Assembly: GCF_900114265.1 (NCBI RefSeq)
Contig: NZ_FPKV01000001.1
Location: 124,001 to 188,000 of the forward strand
Direction of reading: 5' to 3'
Length of the DNA stretch: 64,000 nucleotides
Origin: Flaviramulus basaltis
GTDB taxonomy: Bacteria; Bacteroidota; Bacteroidia; Flavobacteriales; Flavobacteriaceae
This document shows positions 44,182-54,256 of the stretch, piece by piece. The position numbers and the translations under genes are program-made. Position 1 is the stretch's first letter. Each line of letters begins with the position of its first letter. Below the pieces are notes generated by a model that saw only the letters and a program-made list of their open reading frames with translations, searched no databases and had not been told where the DNA came from.

Positions 44182-44189
44182 CAAAAGTA
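44182..44189 (-). promoter_or_regulatory. Promoter -7 box of pdhA-pdhC
   Basis: Minus strand TACTTTTG matches TAnnTTTG. It lies 92 bases from the pdhA ATG, so the mRNA would have a leader of about 85 bases. Confidence 0.5.
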
Positions 44190-44242
44190 ACACTTTAGTC
44201 ATTAATGAAAAAACTGAAAATAGTAAATTTTACACGAAAACG

Positions 44243-44725
44243 TTATAGCACAGATTTATCAAAAACTAAAGGTAGCAAATTGGCTAATGATTTAGATTTT
44301 GCAACTTTACCTGTTTCACCCATAAAATAAATTTCTATAGGTGTTTCCTGCTTTATTTCATATTCCGCAATAGCCTGTCTACAAGCTCCACAAGGCGGAA
44401 TAGGCTCTTTAGTTTGATTGTTTTTTGAACCTGCAGAAATAGCCATTCTAATCACTTTAGCATTAGGAAATTGTGAACCAGCATAATAAATCGCTGTCCG
44501 TTCGGCACATAAACCTGAGGGATACGAAGCGTTTTCTTGATTATTACCTGTAATTATTTCATTGTTATCTAAAAGTAAAGCGGCTCCAACATGAAATTTT
44601 GAATACGGTGCATATGCTTTTTCTCTAGCCTCTACAGCTTTTTGCATTAATTTAAAAGCTTCTTGTGGTAACTCATGAACATTATCAAAAACATATAATG
44701 TTGATTCTATTTTTATTTCCTTCAT
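44243..44725 (-). CDS. cdd: Cytidine deaminase
   Basis: A 160-residue zinc enzyme of the cytidine deaminase family that converts cytidine and deoxycytidine to uridine forms. Motifs: YSKFHVGAALLLDNNEIITGNN, NASYPSGLCAERTAI (zinc Cys and catalytic Glu), and PPCGACRQAIAE (two zinc Cys). It lies between pdhA and porV on the same strand; a strong terminator separates it from porV. Confidence 0.95.
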   Translation of the reverse strand: MKEIKIESTLYVFDNVHELPQEAFKLMQKAVEAREKAYAPYSKFHVGAALLLDNNEIITGNNQENASYPSGLCAERTAIYYAGSQFPNAKVIRMAISAGSKNNQTKEPIPPCGACRQAIAEYEIKQETPIEIYFMGETGKVAKSKSLANLLPLVFDKSVL

Positions 44726-44766
44726 CGAGAGAATTTATTCAGTAAATTTATAAAACTATTGCAAAC

Positions 44767-44799
44767 AAAAAAACTATTGCTAGTAGCAATAGTTTTTTT
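44767..44799 (-). terminator. Terminator of porU-porV
   Basis: Near-perfect hairpin: AAAAAAACTATTGCTA (44767-44782) with TAGCAATAGTTTTTTT (44784-44799). It is placed right after porV on the minus strand and works as an intrinsic terminator with its T run on that strand. Confidence 0.9.
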
Positions 44800-44821
44800 A
44801 ATATCATTTTATAAATAATTC

Positions 44822-46024
44822 TTAATATTCGTTATATTCTCCTTCACCTAAATTAAACGTTAAAGAAAAGCGTAAAGTGTTTTCTAACGGGCTCTGTACT
44901 TTTGATGCAGAAAACAAATAAGACAAATCTATATTCACCACATTGGCTTTAAAACCTGCGCCTAATGCTAAAAACTTTCTAGCACCTTTGTCTTCACTTT
45001 CATTAAAATAACCTGCTCTAAAAGCAAAAGAATCTTGGTATAAATACTCTGCACCTAATGCCCAAGTAAATTCTTTTAACTCTTCGCTAAAACCGTCTGG
45101 CGCATCACCAAATGACTGAAACATGCCTGATAAAAAACTGACATCTGGGTCTTGACCTTCTACTATAATTGTTGGCTCATCACTATCTTGATTCTCGTCT
45201 CCATCAGTATCTACATAGCCATAAACAGGCGGTGTTGGCACTAATAATTTAGTTACTTCTGCAGTAACAGCAATTTTATTATAATCATCAAAAATAAAAT
45301 CAAATCCTGTTCCTAAACGTAAATTTGTTGGTTGAAAATTCTCTTGACCTGCTTCATCATACTTAAATTTAGGCCCTATATTTTGAATTGCAAATCCTGC
45401 TCTCCAACGTCCATTAAAATCTGAATAGGCTTCTTCTTCACTTTGATAATACCCTGAAATATCTACTCCAAATGTACTAGCTGGTGTAGTATCGCCGCCT
45501 AAACCTGGTAATTTTAAATCTGATGACAAATAACGCATGGCAACAGACATACCAAATTGATCTGACAAACGTAATGCATATGAAACATCTAAAGTAAACT
45601 CATTTGGTCTTTGTATTAAGGCTTCAGAAAATTCATCGGTTACAAATTCTATATCTCCTAAAGAAAAATATTTCAAACTTACAGCGAATGCACTTTTTTC
45701 ATCTAAACGATTAAAATAAGTGACGTTTCCTAAGAAAATATCGTTTACCAACTTGCTTAAATAAGGTGTATAACTAACACCTATTCCTGATTTTGCTTCC
45801 GAAAACACATATTTTGATGAATTCCATTGTTGCGAAAATGCATCAACACCTGTTGCAACTCCCATATCGCCCATTGCTGCGGCTCTTGCATCTGGCGCAA
45901 TTAACAAAAATGGCACGCCTGTAGTAATAACTCTTCTGTCTTGATTTGGAAATATAATTGTTTCTTGAGCATTTATTTTAAAAACAAATGCAAACATAAT
46001 TATTAGCAATATTAGATTCTTCAT
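44822..46024 (-). CDS. porV: Type IX secretion system outer-membrane protein PorV
   Basis: A 400-residue beta-barrel outer-membrane protein (FadL-like, also called LptO) with signal peptide MKNLILLIIMFAFVFKINAQ, then an N-terminal block VPFLLIAPDARAAAMGDMGVATG and strands such as WNSSKYVFSEAKSGIGVSYTPYLSKLV that are typical of PorV. PorV shuttles cargo from the T9SS translocon to the PorU sortase. It lies 34 bases after porU, and a -7 box between them could give it an extra promoter. Confidence 0.94.
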   Translation of the reverse strand: MKNLILLIIMFAFVFKINAQETIIFPNQDRRVITTGVPFLLIAPDARAAAMGDMGVATGVDAFSQQWNSSKYVFSEAKSGIGVSYTPYLSKLVNDIFLGNVTYFNRLDEKSAFAVSLKYFSLGDIEFVTDEFSEALIQRPNEFTLDVSYALRLSDQFGMSVAMRYLSSDLKLPGLGGDTTPASTFGVDISGYYQSEEEAYSDFNGRWRAGFAIQNIGPKFKYDEAGQENFQPTNLRLGTGFDFIFDDYNKIAVTAEVTKLLVPTPPVYGYVDTDGDENQDSDEPTIIVEGQDPDVSFLSGMFQSFGDAPDGFSEELKEFTWALGAEYLYQDSFAFRAGYFNESEDKGARKFLALGAGFKANVVNIDLSYLFSASKVQSPLENTLRFSLTFNLGEGEYNEY

Positions 46025-46042
46025 AAAGTAATTTTAATTTAA

Positions 46043-46050
46043 CAAATATA
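46043..46050 (-). promoter_or_regulatory. Possible internal promoter -7 box of porV
   Basis: Minus strand TATATTTG matches TAnnTTTG and is 18 bases from the porV ATG, inside the 34-base porU-porV gap. Confidence 0.45.
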
Positions 46051-46058
46051 AATTTTTA

Positions 46059-49000
46059 TTAGAGTATAACAAGTTTCTCTATTTTCTCTACTTTTTTATT
46101 TAATAGGTTAGAATGTACTGTGAGCTTATAAATATAAACCCCTTTACCAATTTTATCTCCAAAATCGTCTCTTCCATCCCAAACTATATTTCTAGACAAA
46201 GAGCTTGTTATTTGTGTCCCTCCTATTGTTTGTCCGTTTAATGTTCTGACCAATTTACCTGAAACAGTAAATATTTGTATAGAAACGTCTAAAGGTTCCG
46301 AACTATTGTGATTAAACCAAAATTCTGTATAATTAACAAAGGGGTTTGGGTAATTAAGAACATTATTTATAACCAAATCTTGGTCTTTATCGAATACTAT
46401 AAATTGAATTTCGGCAATTGATGAATTATTATAAACATCCCATGCTTTAATGGTTAGAGTGTGCAATCCAGGTTCTAAATCTCTAAACGGAAAGCTTACT
46501 GTTCCTTTTGTATAATCATCAACTTCAGTTTGATAATAATCGTTTAAAATAAAAGGATTTGTTTCATCACCATCAAGAATAGCTACAATATCATGACCAA
46601 TACCGCTTGCAGTATTTATACCATTTAGGTCTTCTAATTTAACAAGCAATGTAGGCTCTTCATTAGTTATACCACCAGATACAAAGTTCTCATCATTCAT
46701 ATACAAAGTAATGAGCGGCCCAGTATTATCCTCGGCGGCATCTTCGTTTATACCACCAACTCTAACAGCATTCATACTACCTCCTGCTTGATCTTCTGTT
46801 AATGCTTCATTTTTTGAATAAAAACTTACTTTACCAAATCCAACAGGAATACCAATATCTTTTGGTACTACAAAATCAAATTCAAATTGACCGTTTTTTA
46901 CTGATGCCTGTCCTCTGAATATAACTTCACCAAGGGTTGTGAAATCCAATTTTACAAGTTGACCATTTAAGCGAGTACCATCATTTGCAAGGGTTTCCCT
47001 ATCTATTGGTTTATCATAAATAGCTGTTGAAAGAGTACCATTATAATTGGGTAGTAAATTACCCGAAACATCAGTCACTTCTCCTGCTAATTTCACATAA
47101 CTTAAAGCCTTCAATGTATCTGTGGCTTGCGCAATTGGGACATCATTTATTTTAGTTAATCTTATGTTTGGCTTTGAAAACGCTAACTTCATTGCTGGAT
47201 CACCAATAAAAAATATCAATCGCTTTTGACTTGCTCCTGAAATACTAGGGTCACTTTTTGTTAACCTTAAAGCCTCCGCCATTGATGGATATTCATTATC
47301 TCCATAAGTATCATTATCACTGTAAGAGAATAAATATTGCCCTAAAGTATTATTGAAAGAGATTGCAAAACTTACAAAAATTTGTCTTGTTGTTGTTATT
47401 AAACCAATAGATCCTGCTTGTTTATTCCAATAAGTGAATTCGCCTGCTGTTTGCCTAAAAGGATTATCAAACCTTGTAAATTCGCAAGTAACAGTAACAA
47501 AACAATTGAGTTTGTGATAATTACGAAATCCATTAATATCTGGTTTTAATAAAATACGCTCTTGGGCCAAACCATCTTCTCCACCATGACCAAAGTAATT
47601 TACAACCAAAGCTCCATTATCTACTGCATTTACAATTTCTGTTGTTACGGCAGGATATCTGTCACCTCCAGCAGAGGATTCTTGTTGAAAAGCATCCGAA
47701 TGAATTTTAACAACATTCATAAATGGTTTTTCTTCTGTCACTAAATTACCTACATTATCCGTAGTTTCTTGCAAAAGCCCCTCCCAATCTTGATCGACAT
47801 CATCAGAAATAACCACAAAATTATTTCTCCAACTCCCATAAGACTCTTTTGCATAGTAAGATTCTATTTTATCAACCATTTCTTTAGCGCGTTGTGGGGT
47901 ATCGGCTAATATTCTACCAACCGCAATATCTAGTCTATCACTAGTTGCCATATCTCCTTCATTGTCATCCATCATGCCATAAAAATCATCAGACACAAAC
48001 GATGTCGTTAGATTAAAACTACCATATGCGTTCCATGAAGGAACTATATTTGTATTATTAGGAATTCGATCTTTATAATCGAAAGAACCATCACCAAACA
48101 AACATAAATATTTTATTCTCTTTTCTGGTGTACTTGCATTATCATAAACATATTTAACCAAATTCCTAATGGCTCCAACATCCTGATTACCTGTACTAAA
48201 TTCGTTGTAAATTTCATCTAACCCAACTACTTTTACATTTAAATTATACTGCGTTTTATTTATTTGAGCTAAACGTTGAGCATGAGTTATCATATTATTT
48301 GGAGCAATAATAATGTAGTCTATATCCTGAAATTCGCCTTGACTATTTTGAAAGATTGTTCCTTTAAGATTTTGATTATTCACAACAGTTTTAGAATCAA
48401 ATTTTGGTTCAAAATAATCCTGAGCTGTTAATGCTAAATAGGTTTTTAAACTTCCTAAGGTTGATGTAAAACTCAAGTTTGGGTTTTGTTCTTCATTTAT
48501 AAAATTTGAAACATTATAAATATCTGTTATATCCCATATTTCTGAAACTTGAGATGCATTAGTTATATTATACTGCCCAATTCCAGATGTATTTGCAACA
48601 GCACTGTTTTCAAATTGAAATTGTTTGTCATGAAAATTCAAGTTTCTCAAAGCTTTAATTGATATATAATCTAAATATCCAAGGGTACTAGGATTTCCCT
48701 GATTATCAAAATTAAGACCAACTGAAACTTTTGATGTGTTTACATTAATACTATTAGCATAGGTGGCTCCGTTTGCTAAAGTAGGGCTTGATACTCCTGA
48801 AATTGACAACGTAGAAACTGGAGAACCATTAATATTTACAACCATTGAGCTATTACTTGAAGATGCCGTTGCTACGACAACCGTTAAGTTTATAGGTTCT
48901 GTTGTTACTAAATCTGGAAAGTCAAATTCAAAGGTTTTATTACTATCAACATCAAATCTATCACCAAACCAGCGTCTTCCTAGCGACAATAAGTTATACT

Positions 49001-49946
49001 CATCAACTTCGTGAAATTGATAATCCTCAAATGTATTAATAACCATATCTGGAGTTCCATTTGGTTGTACAAATGGTTGAATACGTTTAGCATTACCAGA
49101 ACTTACATTTATATAATAGTATGTTTTATCTGTATAACAGTTAATATGTGTTCTGCTTTCTTCATTATATTCTTTTGGTCCTTGAGCATAAAAAAGTATA
49201 TAATCTTCATTATTAAAAATACCATCTTCCTCTCCTACAAATTTTATAGCATTCTCAGGCACATCAAAAGGATATGCTTCTGCATTAGAATAAGGAATCA
49301 TACGCCCGCCATGACCATACAACTTAATACTTCTAGGATCAACATTATTAACATTAACACCTAAACGCTGTAAAAAGCTTTTAGATAATTTAAAAACACC
49401 TGTGGTATCAACGTAAAACCTGTACCATTCTCCAGAATTTAAAACCGAATTAGAAATAACTTTCGAGCTACCAAAGCTTTTATTTAATAGAGAGGACTTA
49501 TTGGCATTAACACCATTTTTATAATTAATTTGAAACGATATTACCTTCTTATAAGTTCCATTAGCATCTTTTATTATTGGAGAAAGCTGAAAGTAGATAT
49601 ATTTTTTATTTCTTGAAATTGAATTTTTTAAACTAAACTTTAAAGTATTAGATATTATGTTAACATCTAAATCCTTTAATTCTGTTTTAGAAATTGTTTG
49701 ATAAATAACATTAGTAAGAGATGCTGAAGCTTCATTTACCAAAGTACTTGTTTCCCATTGGTCAACAAACAGCAAACCATCATCAAAACTATAAGTAAAA
49801 TGTTCTTTATTAAAGGAAGGTATTTGAATTGAAAAACTCTCACCAGAAAGTGTTTGGGAATCACCCCAAGAAATATTATATTTTTTTTGTTGGCTAAATA
49901 CAACTGTTGAAAAAACCAGCAGTAACCATAAAATTTTCTCTTTCAT
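46059..49946 (-). CDS. porU: Type IX secretion system sortase PorU (C25 family)
   Basis: A 1295-residue C25-family cysteine peptidase that removes the sorting domain and anchors T9SS cargo. Signal peptide MKEKILWLLLVFSTVVFSQ; a central C25 domain with the catalytic His region ALVVNYFGHGGEDGLA and Cys region NCFVTVTCEFTRF; and a C-terminal sorting-like domain (LNYPNPFVNYTEFWF, then KGVYIYKLTV). The frame is open to a TTG at 49949, but the ATG at 49946 is chosen. It is followed by porV, and is divergent from gldJ, the usual flavobacterial order. Confidence 0.95.
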   Translation of the reverse strand: MKEKILWLLLVFSTVVFSQQKKYNISWGDSQTLSGESFSIQIPSFNKEHFTYSFDDGLLFVDQWETSTLVNEASASLTNVIYQTISKTELKDLDVNIISNTLKFSLKNSISRNKKYIYFQLSPIIKDANGTYKKVISFQINYKNGVNANKSSLLNKSFGSSKVISNSVLNSGEWYRFYVDTTGVFKLSKSFLQRLGVNVNNVDPRSIKLYGHGGRMIPYSNAEAYPFDVPENAIKFVGEEDGIFNNEDYILFYAQGPKEYNEESRTHINCYTDKTYYYINVSSGNAKRIQPFVQPNGTPDMVINTFEDYQFHEVDEYNLLSLGRRWFGDRFDVDSNKTFEFDFPDLVTTEPINLTVVVATASSSNSSMVVNINGSPVSTLSISGVSSPTLANGATYANSINVNTSKVSVGLNFDNQGNPSTLGYLDYISIKALRNLNFHDKQFQFENSAVANTSGIGQYNITNASQVSEIWDITDIYNVSNFINEEQNPNLSFTSTLGSLKTYLALTAQDYFEPKFDSKTVVNNQNLKGTIFQNSQGEFQDIDYIIIAPNNMITHAQRLAQINKTQYNLNVKVVGLDEIYNEFSTGNQDVGAIRNLVKYVYDNASTPEKRIKYLCLFGDGSFDYKDRIPNNTNIVPSWNAYGSFNLTTSFVSDDFYGMMDDNEGDMATSDRLDIAVGRILADTPQRAKEMVDKIESYYAKESYGSWRNNFVVISDDVDQDWEGLLQETTDNVGNLVTEEKPFMNVVKIHSDAFQQESSAGGDRYPAVTTEIVNAVDNGALVVNYFGHGGEDGLAQERILLKPDINGFRNYHKLNCFVTVTCEFTRFDNPFRQTAGEFTYWNKQAGSIGLITTTRQIFVSFAISFNNTLGQYLFSYSDNDTYGDNEYPSMAEALRLTKSDPSISGASQKRLIFFIGDPAMKLAFSKPNIRLTKINDVPIAQATDTLKALSYVKLAGEVTDVSGNLLPNYNGTLSTAIYDKPIDRETLANDGTRLNGQLVKLDFTTLGEVIFRGQASVKNGQFEFDFVVPKDIGIPVGFGKVSFYSKNEALTEDQAGGSMNAVRVGGINEDAAEDNTGPLITLYMNDENFVSGGITNEEPTLLVKLEDLNGINTASGIGHDIVAILDGDETNPFILNDYYQTEVDDYTKGTVSFPFRDLEPGLHTLTIKAWDVYNNSSIAEIQFIVFDKDQDLVINNVLNYPNPFVNYTEFWFNHNSSEPLDVSIQIFTVSGKLVRTLNGQTIGGTQITSSLSRNIVWDGRDDFGDKIGKGVYIYKLTVHSNLLNKKVEKIEKLVIL

Positions 49947-50216
49947 CAATAAATTAACGTCATTAACAACTTGTTATTATTAAAAAAACAACAATTTTAA
50001 AAACTAGGGCGAAAATACAATAATAAATTAGTAAAACACACGTTAATACAAGACAAAACAATGGTGTAAAATAGTAAAAACATCGTTGTAATGTTTAAAA
50101 AATAGGACGAAATACACATTTTTTTGGTTAAAATGCAAAAAATAGCTTGCGTTATTCGGTTTAATTCTTATATTGCAGCACCAAAAATATTATTAGCTTA
50201 CTTAAAAAGTATGGAT

Positions 50217-51899
50217 ATGAAAAAAGTAGTAGCATTCAAGATTGTGTTAGTTTTGGCATTAACAGTCGTGTCAACTAGCTGTAAAAAATCTTCGAGTTCA
50301 AAAAATAGCTCCAGAGCTACAGGTTGGCAAATCAACTCTAAAGAAGGTGGTTTCCAGTACAATAATGACTTCACAGAACAAGAAACTTCTCCTGGATTAG
50401 TTTTTGTAGAAGGCGGTACCTTTACTAAAGGTCAGGTTCAAGATGATGTGATGCATGATTGGAATAACAGTCCAAATCAGCAACACGTTCAATCCTTTTA
50501 CATGGATGAAACTGAAGTTACTAATGCCATGTATATGGAGTATTTAGATTGGATAAAACGTGTTTATCCACCATCTGATGAGAACTTTAGAGCCATTTAT
50601 CATGGTGCTTTACCAGATACATTGGTTTGGAGAAACCGTTTAGGCTTTAACGAAGTAATGACAGATAACTATTTACGTCACCCAGGTTATGGCGAATACC
50701 CTGTAGTTGGTGTAAGCTGGATTCAAGCTGTAGAATTTTCTAACTGGCGCTCAGACCGTGTTAATGAATACAACTTAGAAAAAGCAGGTTATTTAAAACG
50801 TGATGCTAAAATTGTTGATGTAAATTCAGAACAAACTTTTAGTACTGATACTTACATTAATGCCCCAACGTTAACTTATGGTGGTAATGAAGAAATTATT
50901 AACGGTGAGAAACGTAACAAAAAATATGTTAGAACAGATGCAGATGGCAATGAAACTAACATTTATGCAACTCGCGAAACGGGTTTAATCACACCTAAAT
51001 ATAGACTCCCAACTGAAACAGAATGGGAATATGCTGCTTTAGGTTTAAGTGAAATTAGAAGTTATAACCTTTACCGTGGACGTAAAAAATATCCTTGGGA
51101 CGGACAATACACACGCTCAGGAAAACGTAAAATACGTGGTGACCAAATGGCTAACTTTAAGCAAGGAAAAGGTGATTATGGTGGGATTGCAGGTTGGTCT
51201 GACGATGGTGCAGATATCACAAATGCAGTAAAATCATACGATCCAAATGATTACGGTTTATATGATATGGCAGGTAATGTTGCTGAATGGGTTGCCGATG
51301 TTTACAGACCTATTATTGATGATGAATTTAACGATTTTAACTACTATCGTGGAAATGTATATACTAAAAATGCATTAAACGAAGATGGTACAGTCAAAGT
51401 TGTTACTTCAGACGATATCGTATATGATACTTTATCAAACGGAAAAGTAATCGCTAGAAATTTACCAGGCGAAATATTACAAGTTCCTGTTGATGAAAAT
51501 GAAACATATTTACGTACTAACTTTGATAAAAGTGATGAAATAAACTTTAGAGATGGTGATAAGCGTTCTTCTCGTAACTTTGAAAGTTTTAACGATGATG
51601 AAGGTGTAGATGAAAGTACTGAAACAAGATTAATGTATAATTCACCTAAACATACAATATCTAGAGATTCTTCTGGCAATATCATCAGAGAATTTGACAA
51701 AAGAAACAACAGAACATCTTTAATTAATGATGAAGTTCGAGTTTACAAAGGTGGTTCTTGGAAAGACAGAGAGTATTGGTTAGATCCAGCTCAAAGACGT
51801 TACTTCCCTCAGGATATGGCAACAGACTATATAGGTTTTAGATGTGCTATGTCTCGTGTAGGATCAAAAAGTAAAACAAAAAATAAAACTAAAAACTAA
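50217..51899 (+). CDS. gldJ: Gliding motility lipoprotein GldJ
   Basis: A 560-residue lipoprotein (signal ending VVSTSC, Cys22 from the ATG at 50217) with a formylglycine-generating-enzyme-like (FGE-sulfatase) fold, as in GldJ and GldK: FVEGGTFTKG, MDETEVTNAMYMEYLDW, YRLPTETEWEYAALG, YDMAGNVAEWVADVY and GGSWKDREYWLDPAQRRY. GldJ supports gliding and T9SS stability in Flavobacteria. Two ATGs six bases apart (50211 and 50217) are possible starts; the second gives a typical MKKV signal. It is followed by a strong terminator and then murF. Confidence 0.95.
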   Translation: MKKVVAFKIVLVLALTVVSTSCKKSSSSKNSSRATGWQINSKEGGFQYNNDFTEQETSPGLVFVEGGTFTKGQVQDDVMHDWNNSPNQQHVQSFYMDETEVTNAMYMEYLDWIKRVYPPSDENFRAIYHGALPDTLVWRNRLGFNEVMTDNYLRHPGYGEYPVVGVSWIQAVEFSNWRSDRVNEYNLEKAGYLKRDAKIVDVNSEQTFSTDTYINAPTLTYGGNEEIINGEKRNKKYVRTDADGNETNIYATRETGLITPKYRLPTETEWEYAALGLSEIRSYNLYRGRKKYPWDGQYTRSGKRKIRGDQMANFKQGKGDYGGIAGWSDDGADITNAVKSYDPNDYGLYDMAGNVAEWVADVYRPIIDDEFNDFNYYRGNVYTKNALNEDGTVKVVTSDDIVYDTLSNGKVIARNLPGEILQVPVDENETYLRTNFDKSDEINFRDGDKRSSRNFESFNDDEGVDESTETRLMYNSPKHTISRDSSGNIIREFDKRNNRTSLINDEVRVYKGGSWKDREYWLDPAQRRYFPQDMATDYIGFRCAMSRVGSKSKTKNKTKN

Positions 51900-51922
51900 A
51901 AATTAGTTTTTAAATAATAATT

Positions 51923-51954
51923 AAAAAAGTCCTAGCATTTGTTAGGACTTTTTT
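51923..51954 (+). terminator. Terminator of gldJ
   Basis: AAAAAAGTCCTA pairs perfectly with TAGGACTTTTTT around an 8-base loop, followed by AATACA. It starts 24 bases after the stop codon. Confidence 0.9.
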
Positions 51955-51988
51955 AATACATTTATTTTCTTAATAAAACATCTAACCT

Positions 51989-53266
51989 TTGAAAATAGAA
52001 GAAATACATCAACTTTTTTTAAAAAGCCATTCGGTTTGTACAGACACTAGAAAAATTCAGAAAAATGACATATTCTTTGCCTTAAAAGGTGATAATTTTA
52101 ATGGAAATAAATATGCTAAAAAAGCTATTGAATTAGGTGCAAAGTATGCTATTATTGATGAAGAAGAGTTTAATACAACTTCTGAAATCATTTTAGTAAA
52201 TGATGTTTTAGAAACACTTCAAAAACTAGCAACATTTCACAGAAACTATTTAAAAACACCAATAATAGCACTAACGGGCAGTAATGGTAAAACAACTACA
52301 AAAGAACTTATTAATGCTGTGCTATCTAAAAAATTCAAAACCACTGCCACAGTTGGCAATTTAAACAATCACATAGGTGTACCCTTAACATTATTGTCTA
52401 TAACCAAAAACACCGAGATAGGTATAGTTGAAATGGGGGCTAATCATCAAAAAGAAATTGAATTTTTATGCTCAATTGCACTACCTGACTTTGGTTACAT
52501 CACAAACTTTGGTAAAGCGCATTTGGAAGGTTTTGGTAGTGTTAAAGGCGTTATTAAAGGCAAAAGCGAAATGTATGATTACTTAATAACCAATAATAAA
52601 ACTGTATTTGTAAATACAAACGATATTATTCAAGTTGAAAAAACGAAAAAAGCTAAGGTTTTCGCTTTTGGAAATAAGGAAAATACTAATGTTAAAATTA
52701 ATTTTACTAAAGCCGACCCTTTTGTTATAAGTGAATACAATAAATTAGAAATTAAAAGCCAACTTATTGGAGATTATAACTACAACAATATTGCTGCTGC
52801 TATAACAATTGGAAACTATTTTAAAGTTGATGATTATGATATTAAGTCTGCTATTGAAGACTATAAACCAAATAATAACAGATCACAAATTATAGAAAAA
52901 GACACTAATAAAATTATTCTAGACGCCTATAATGCTAATCCTTCAAGCATGACAGCCGCTTTATTAAATTTTGAAAAACAAGCAGAAAATAAAGTTGCCA
53001 TTTTAGGAGACATGTTTGAACTTGGTCAAGAAGCAGAAAAAGAACATCAAAGTATTGTAAATCTATCTAGCTCACTTAACATTAATCAAATAATTTTTAT
53101 TGGTGAAAATTTTTACAAATCTAAAACTCAATCAGAAAAAATATTAAAATACAATTCTTTTGAAAGTTTTAAAAATACTTTTGATGTATCTGAAATTAAA
53201 AATTCTATATTTTTAATAAAAGGCTCTCGTGGCATGGCTTTAGAACGGGTTATTGAGCTTATATAA
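51989..53266 (+). CDS. murF: UDP-N-acetylmuramoyl-tripeptide--D-alanyl-D-alanine ligase (TTG start)
   Basis: A 425-residue Mur ligase that adds D-Ala-D-Ala to the muramoyl tripeptide. The ATP motif is ALTGSNGKTTTKEL; other motifs are NHIGVPLTL, GIVEMGANH, TNFGKAHLEGF and LDAYNANPSSM. The start must be the TTG at 51989, because an in-frame TAA lies two codons upstream and the usual N-terminal KIEEIHQLF begins there. It is 34 bases after the gldJ terminator, so it needs read-through or an own promoter, which I do not see clearly. Confidence 0.95.
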   Translation: MKIEEIHQLFLKSHSVCTDTRKIQKNDIFFALKGDNFNGNKYAKKAIELGAKYAIIDEEEFNTTSEIILVNDVLETLQKLATFHRNYLKTPIIALTGSNGKTTTKELINAVLSKKFKTTATVGNLNNHIGVPLTLLSITKNTEIGIVEMGANHQKEIEFLCSIALPDFGYITNFGKAHLEGFGSVKGVIKGKSEMYDYLITNNKTVFVNTNDIIQVEKTKKAKVFAFGNKENTNVKINFTKADPFVISEYNKLEIKSQLIGDYNYNNIAAAITIGNYFKVDDYDIKSAIEDYKPNNNRSQIIEKDTNKIILDAYNANPSSMTAALLNFEKQAENKVAILGDMFELGQEAEKEHQSIVNLSSSLNINQIIFIGENFYKSKTQSEKILKYNSFESFKNTFDVSEIKNSIFLIKGSRGMALERVIELI

Positions 53267-53290
53267 ACTTAAAAAAATACTAAAAATATA

Positions 53291-53330
53291 AAAGTGCCAC
53301 ATTCAATTTATTGAAAAGTGACACTTTTTT
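53291..53330 (+). terminator. Terminator of murF
   Basis: AAAGTG and CACTTT arms with one internal mismatch (C opposite A), then CAC/GTG and an inner TTCAAT/ATTGAA pairing, ending in a T run (CACTTTTTT). Placed 24 bases after the murF stop codon. Confidence 0.8.
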
Positions 53331-53485
53331 TAATTCTCCCTAAGAACTAATTAATAGCAATGTAAAAGTCTTAATGTTAACAATGACTCACAATACTCAA
53401 TTTGAGTAAATACCTTGTTTCTAAGCTTTTTTCGTTAAAACACCATTTAAATCTGTTTATAATTTAAGATGCAATAATTTTAAGA

Positions 53486-54256
53486 CTACAAAATGGTTTT
53501 ACTCATTTTTAACAAAGCAACAAGCTCTCCTGTAGATGATAAATTGAGCTTTTTTAAAATATTACGCCTGTGTGTATCAACAGTATGCGAACTAATATTT
53601 AATTTTTCTCCTATCTTTTTACTTGAATAGTTCAATATTAAAAGTCTAATAACATCGCGTTCTCGATGACTTACTGCATTATCTAAAAGTTTTTTGGAAA
53701 AGCTATTAAAATATTTTGTTTCATATTCATCATTGCTATTTAATAACTTCGCGGTGGCTGTTATATCCAATTTAATTTTGGGATCAAGAACAGTATAGTG
53801 CGCTAAACCTATAATTGGCTTCATACCAGAATCAAACTCTAATGGCGTAGTATTTTGTATAATATTCACATATTCATCTTGAGCATTTTTAAAACGGTAA
53901 TTCCAAGTATAACTCATTCGGCTTCTATCATTTTCGATTATAGCGTCTAATGTAAAAATCATTAATTCATTAAGTGCTTGTAGCCATGGTTCAAGATCAT
54001 CCGGATGAATTCTACTCCAAAAGTAGCGCATACCTTTAAATTGCATGTCAGCTTTATCTAAACCTACGCATGACGTCATGTTTTTACTTATATATTCAAA
54101 AGTGAGTTCCTGAGTATTGGTAATACAAAAAAATGTTGAACTATAAGGCCAATAAGCATCTAACTCAATGATTTTTTCAATGTGATTTTGAAGAGAAGGG
54201 TTGTCGTAAGACTTAAAAATATCTTTATAAAAATGCTTTATATTACTAAAAACCAT
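53486..54256 (-). CDS. PAS-like LuxR-type response regulator-like transcription factor
   Basis: A 256-residue protein with a PAS-like sensory part (FEYISKNMTSCVGLDKADMQFKGMRYFWSRIHPDDLEPW) and a C-terminal LuxR/FixJ HTH (SHRERDVIRLLILNYSSKKIGEKLNISSHTVDTHRRNILKKLNL). No receiver Asp is seen. The frame continues upstream to 54436 but would run through the tRNA-Val gene; the ATG at 54256 is the true start. Its ligand and targets are unknown. Confidence 0.85.
   Translation of the reverse strand: MVFSNIKHFYKDIFKSYDNPSLQNHIEKIIELDAYWPYSSTFFCITNTQELTFEYISKNMTSCVGLDKADMQFKGMRYFWSRIHPDDLEPWLQALNELMIFTLDAIIENDRSRMSYTWNYRFKNAQDEYVNIIQNTTPLEFDSGMKPIIGLAHYTVLDPKIKLDITATAKLLNSNDEYETKYFNSFSKKLLDNAVSHRERDVIRLLILNYSSKKIGEKLNISSHTVDTHRRNILKKLNLSSTGELVALLKMSKTIL

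Noticed and set aside
53394-53408. Perfect small palindrome TACTCAATTTGAGTA between murF and the LuxR-type gene
   Set aside because: It lies at the ends of two convergent genes, without a promoter or T run; likely chance in AT-rich DNA.
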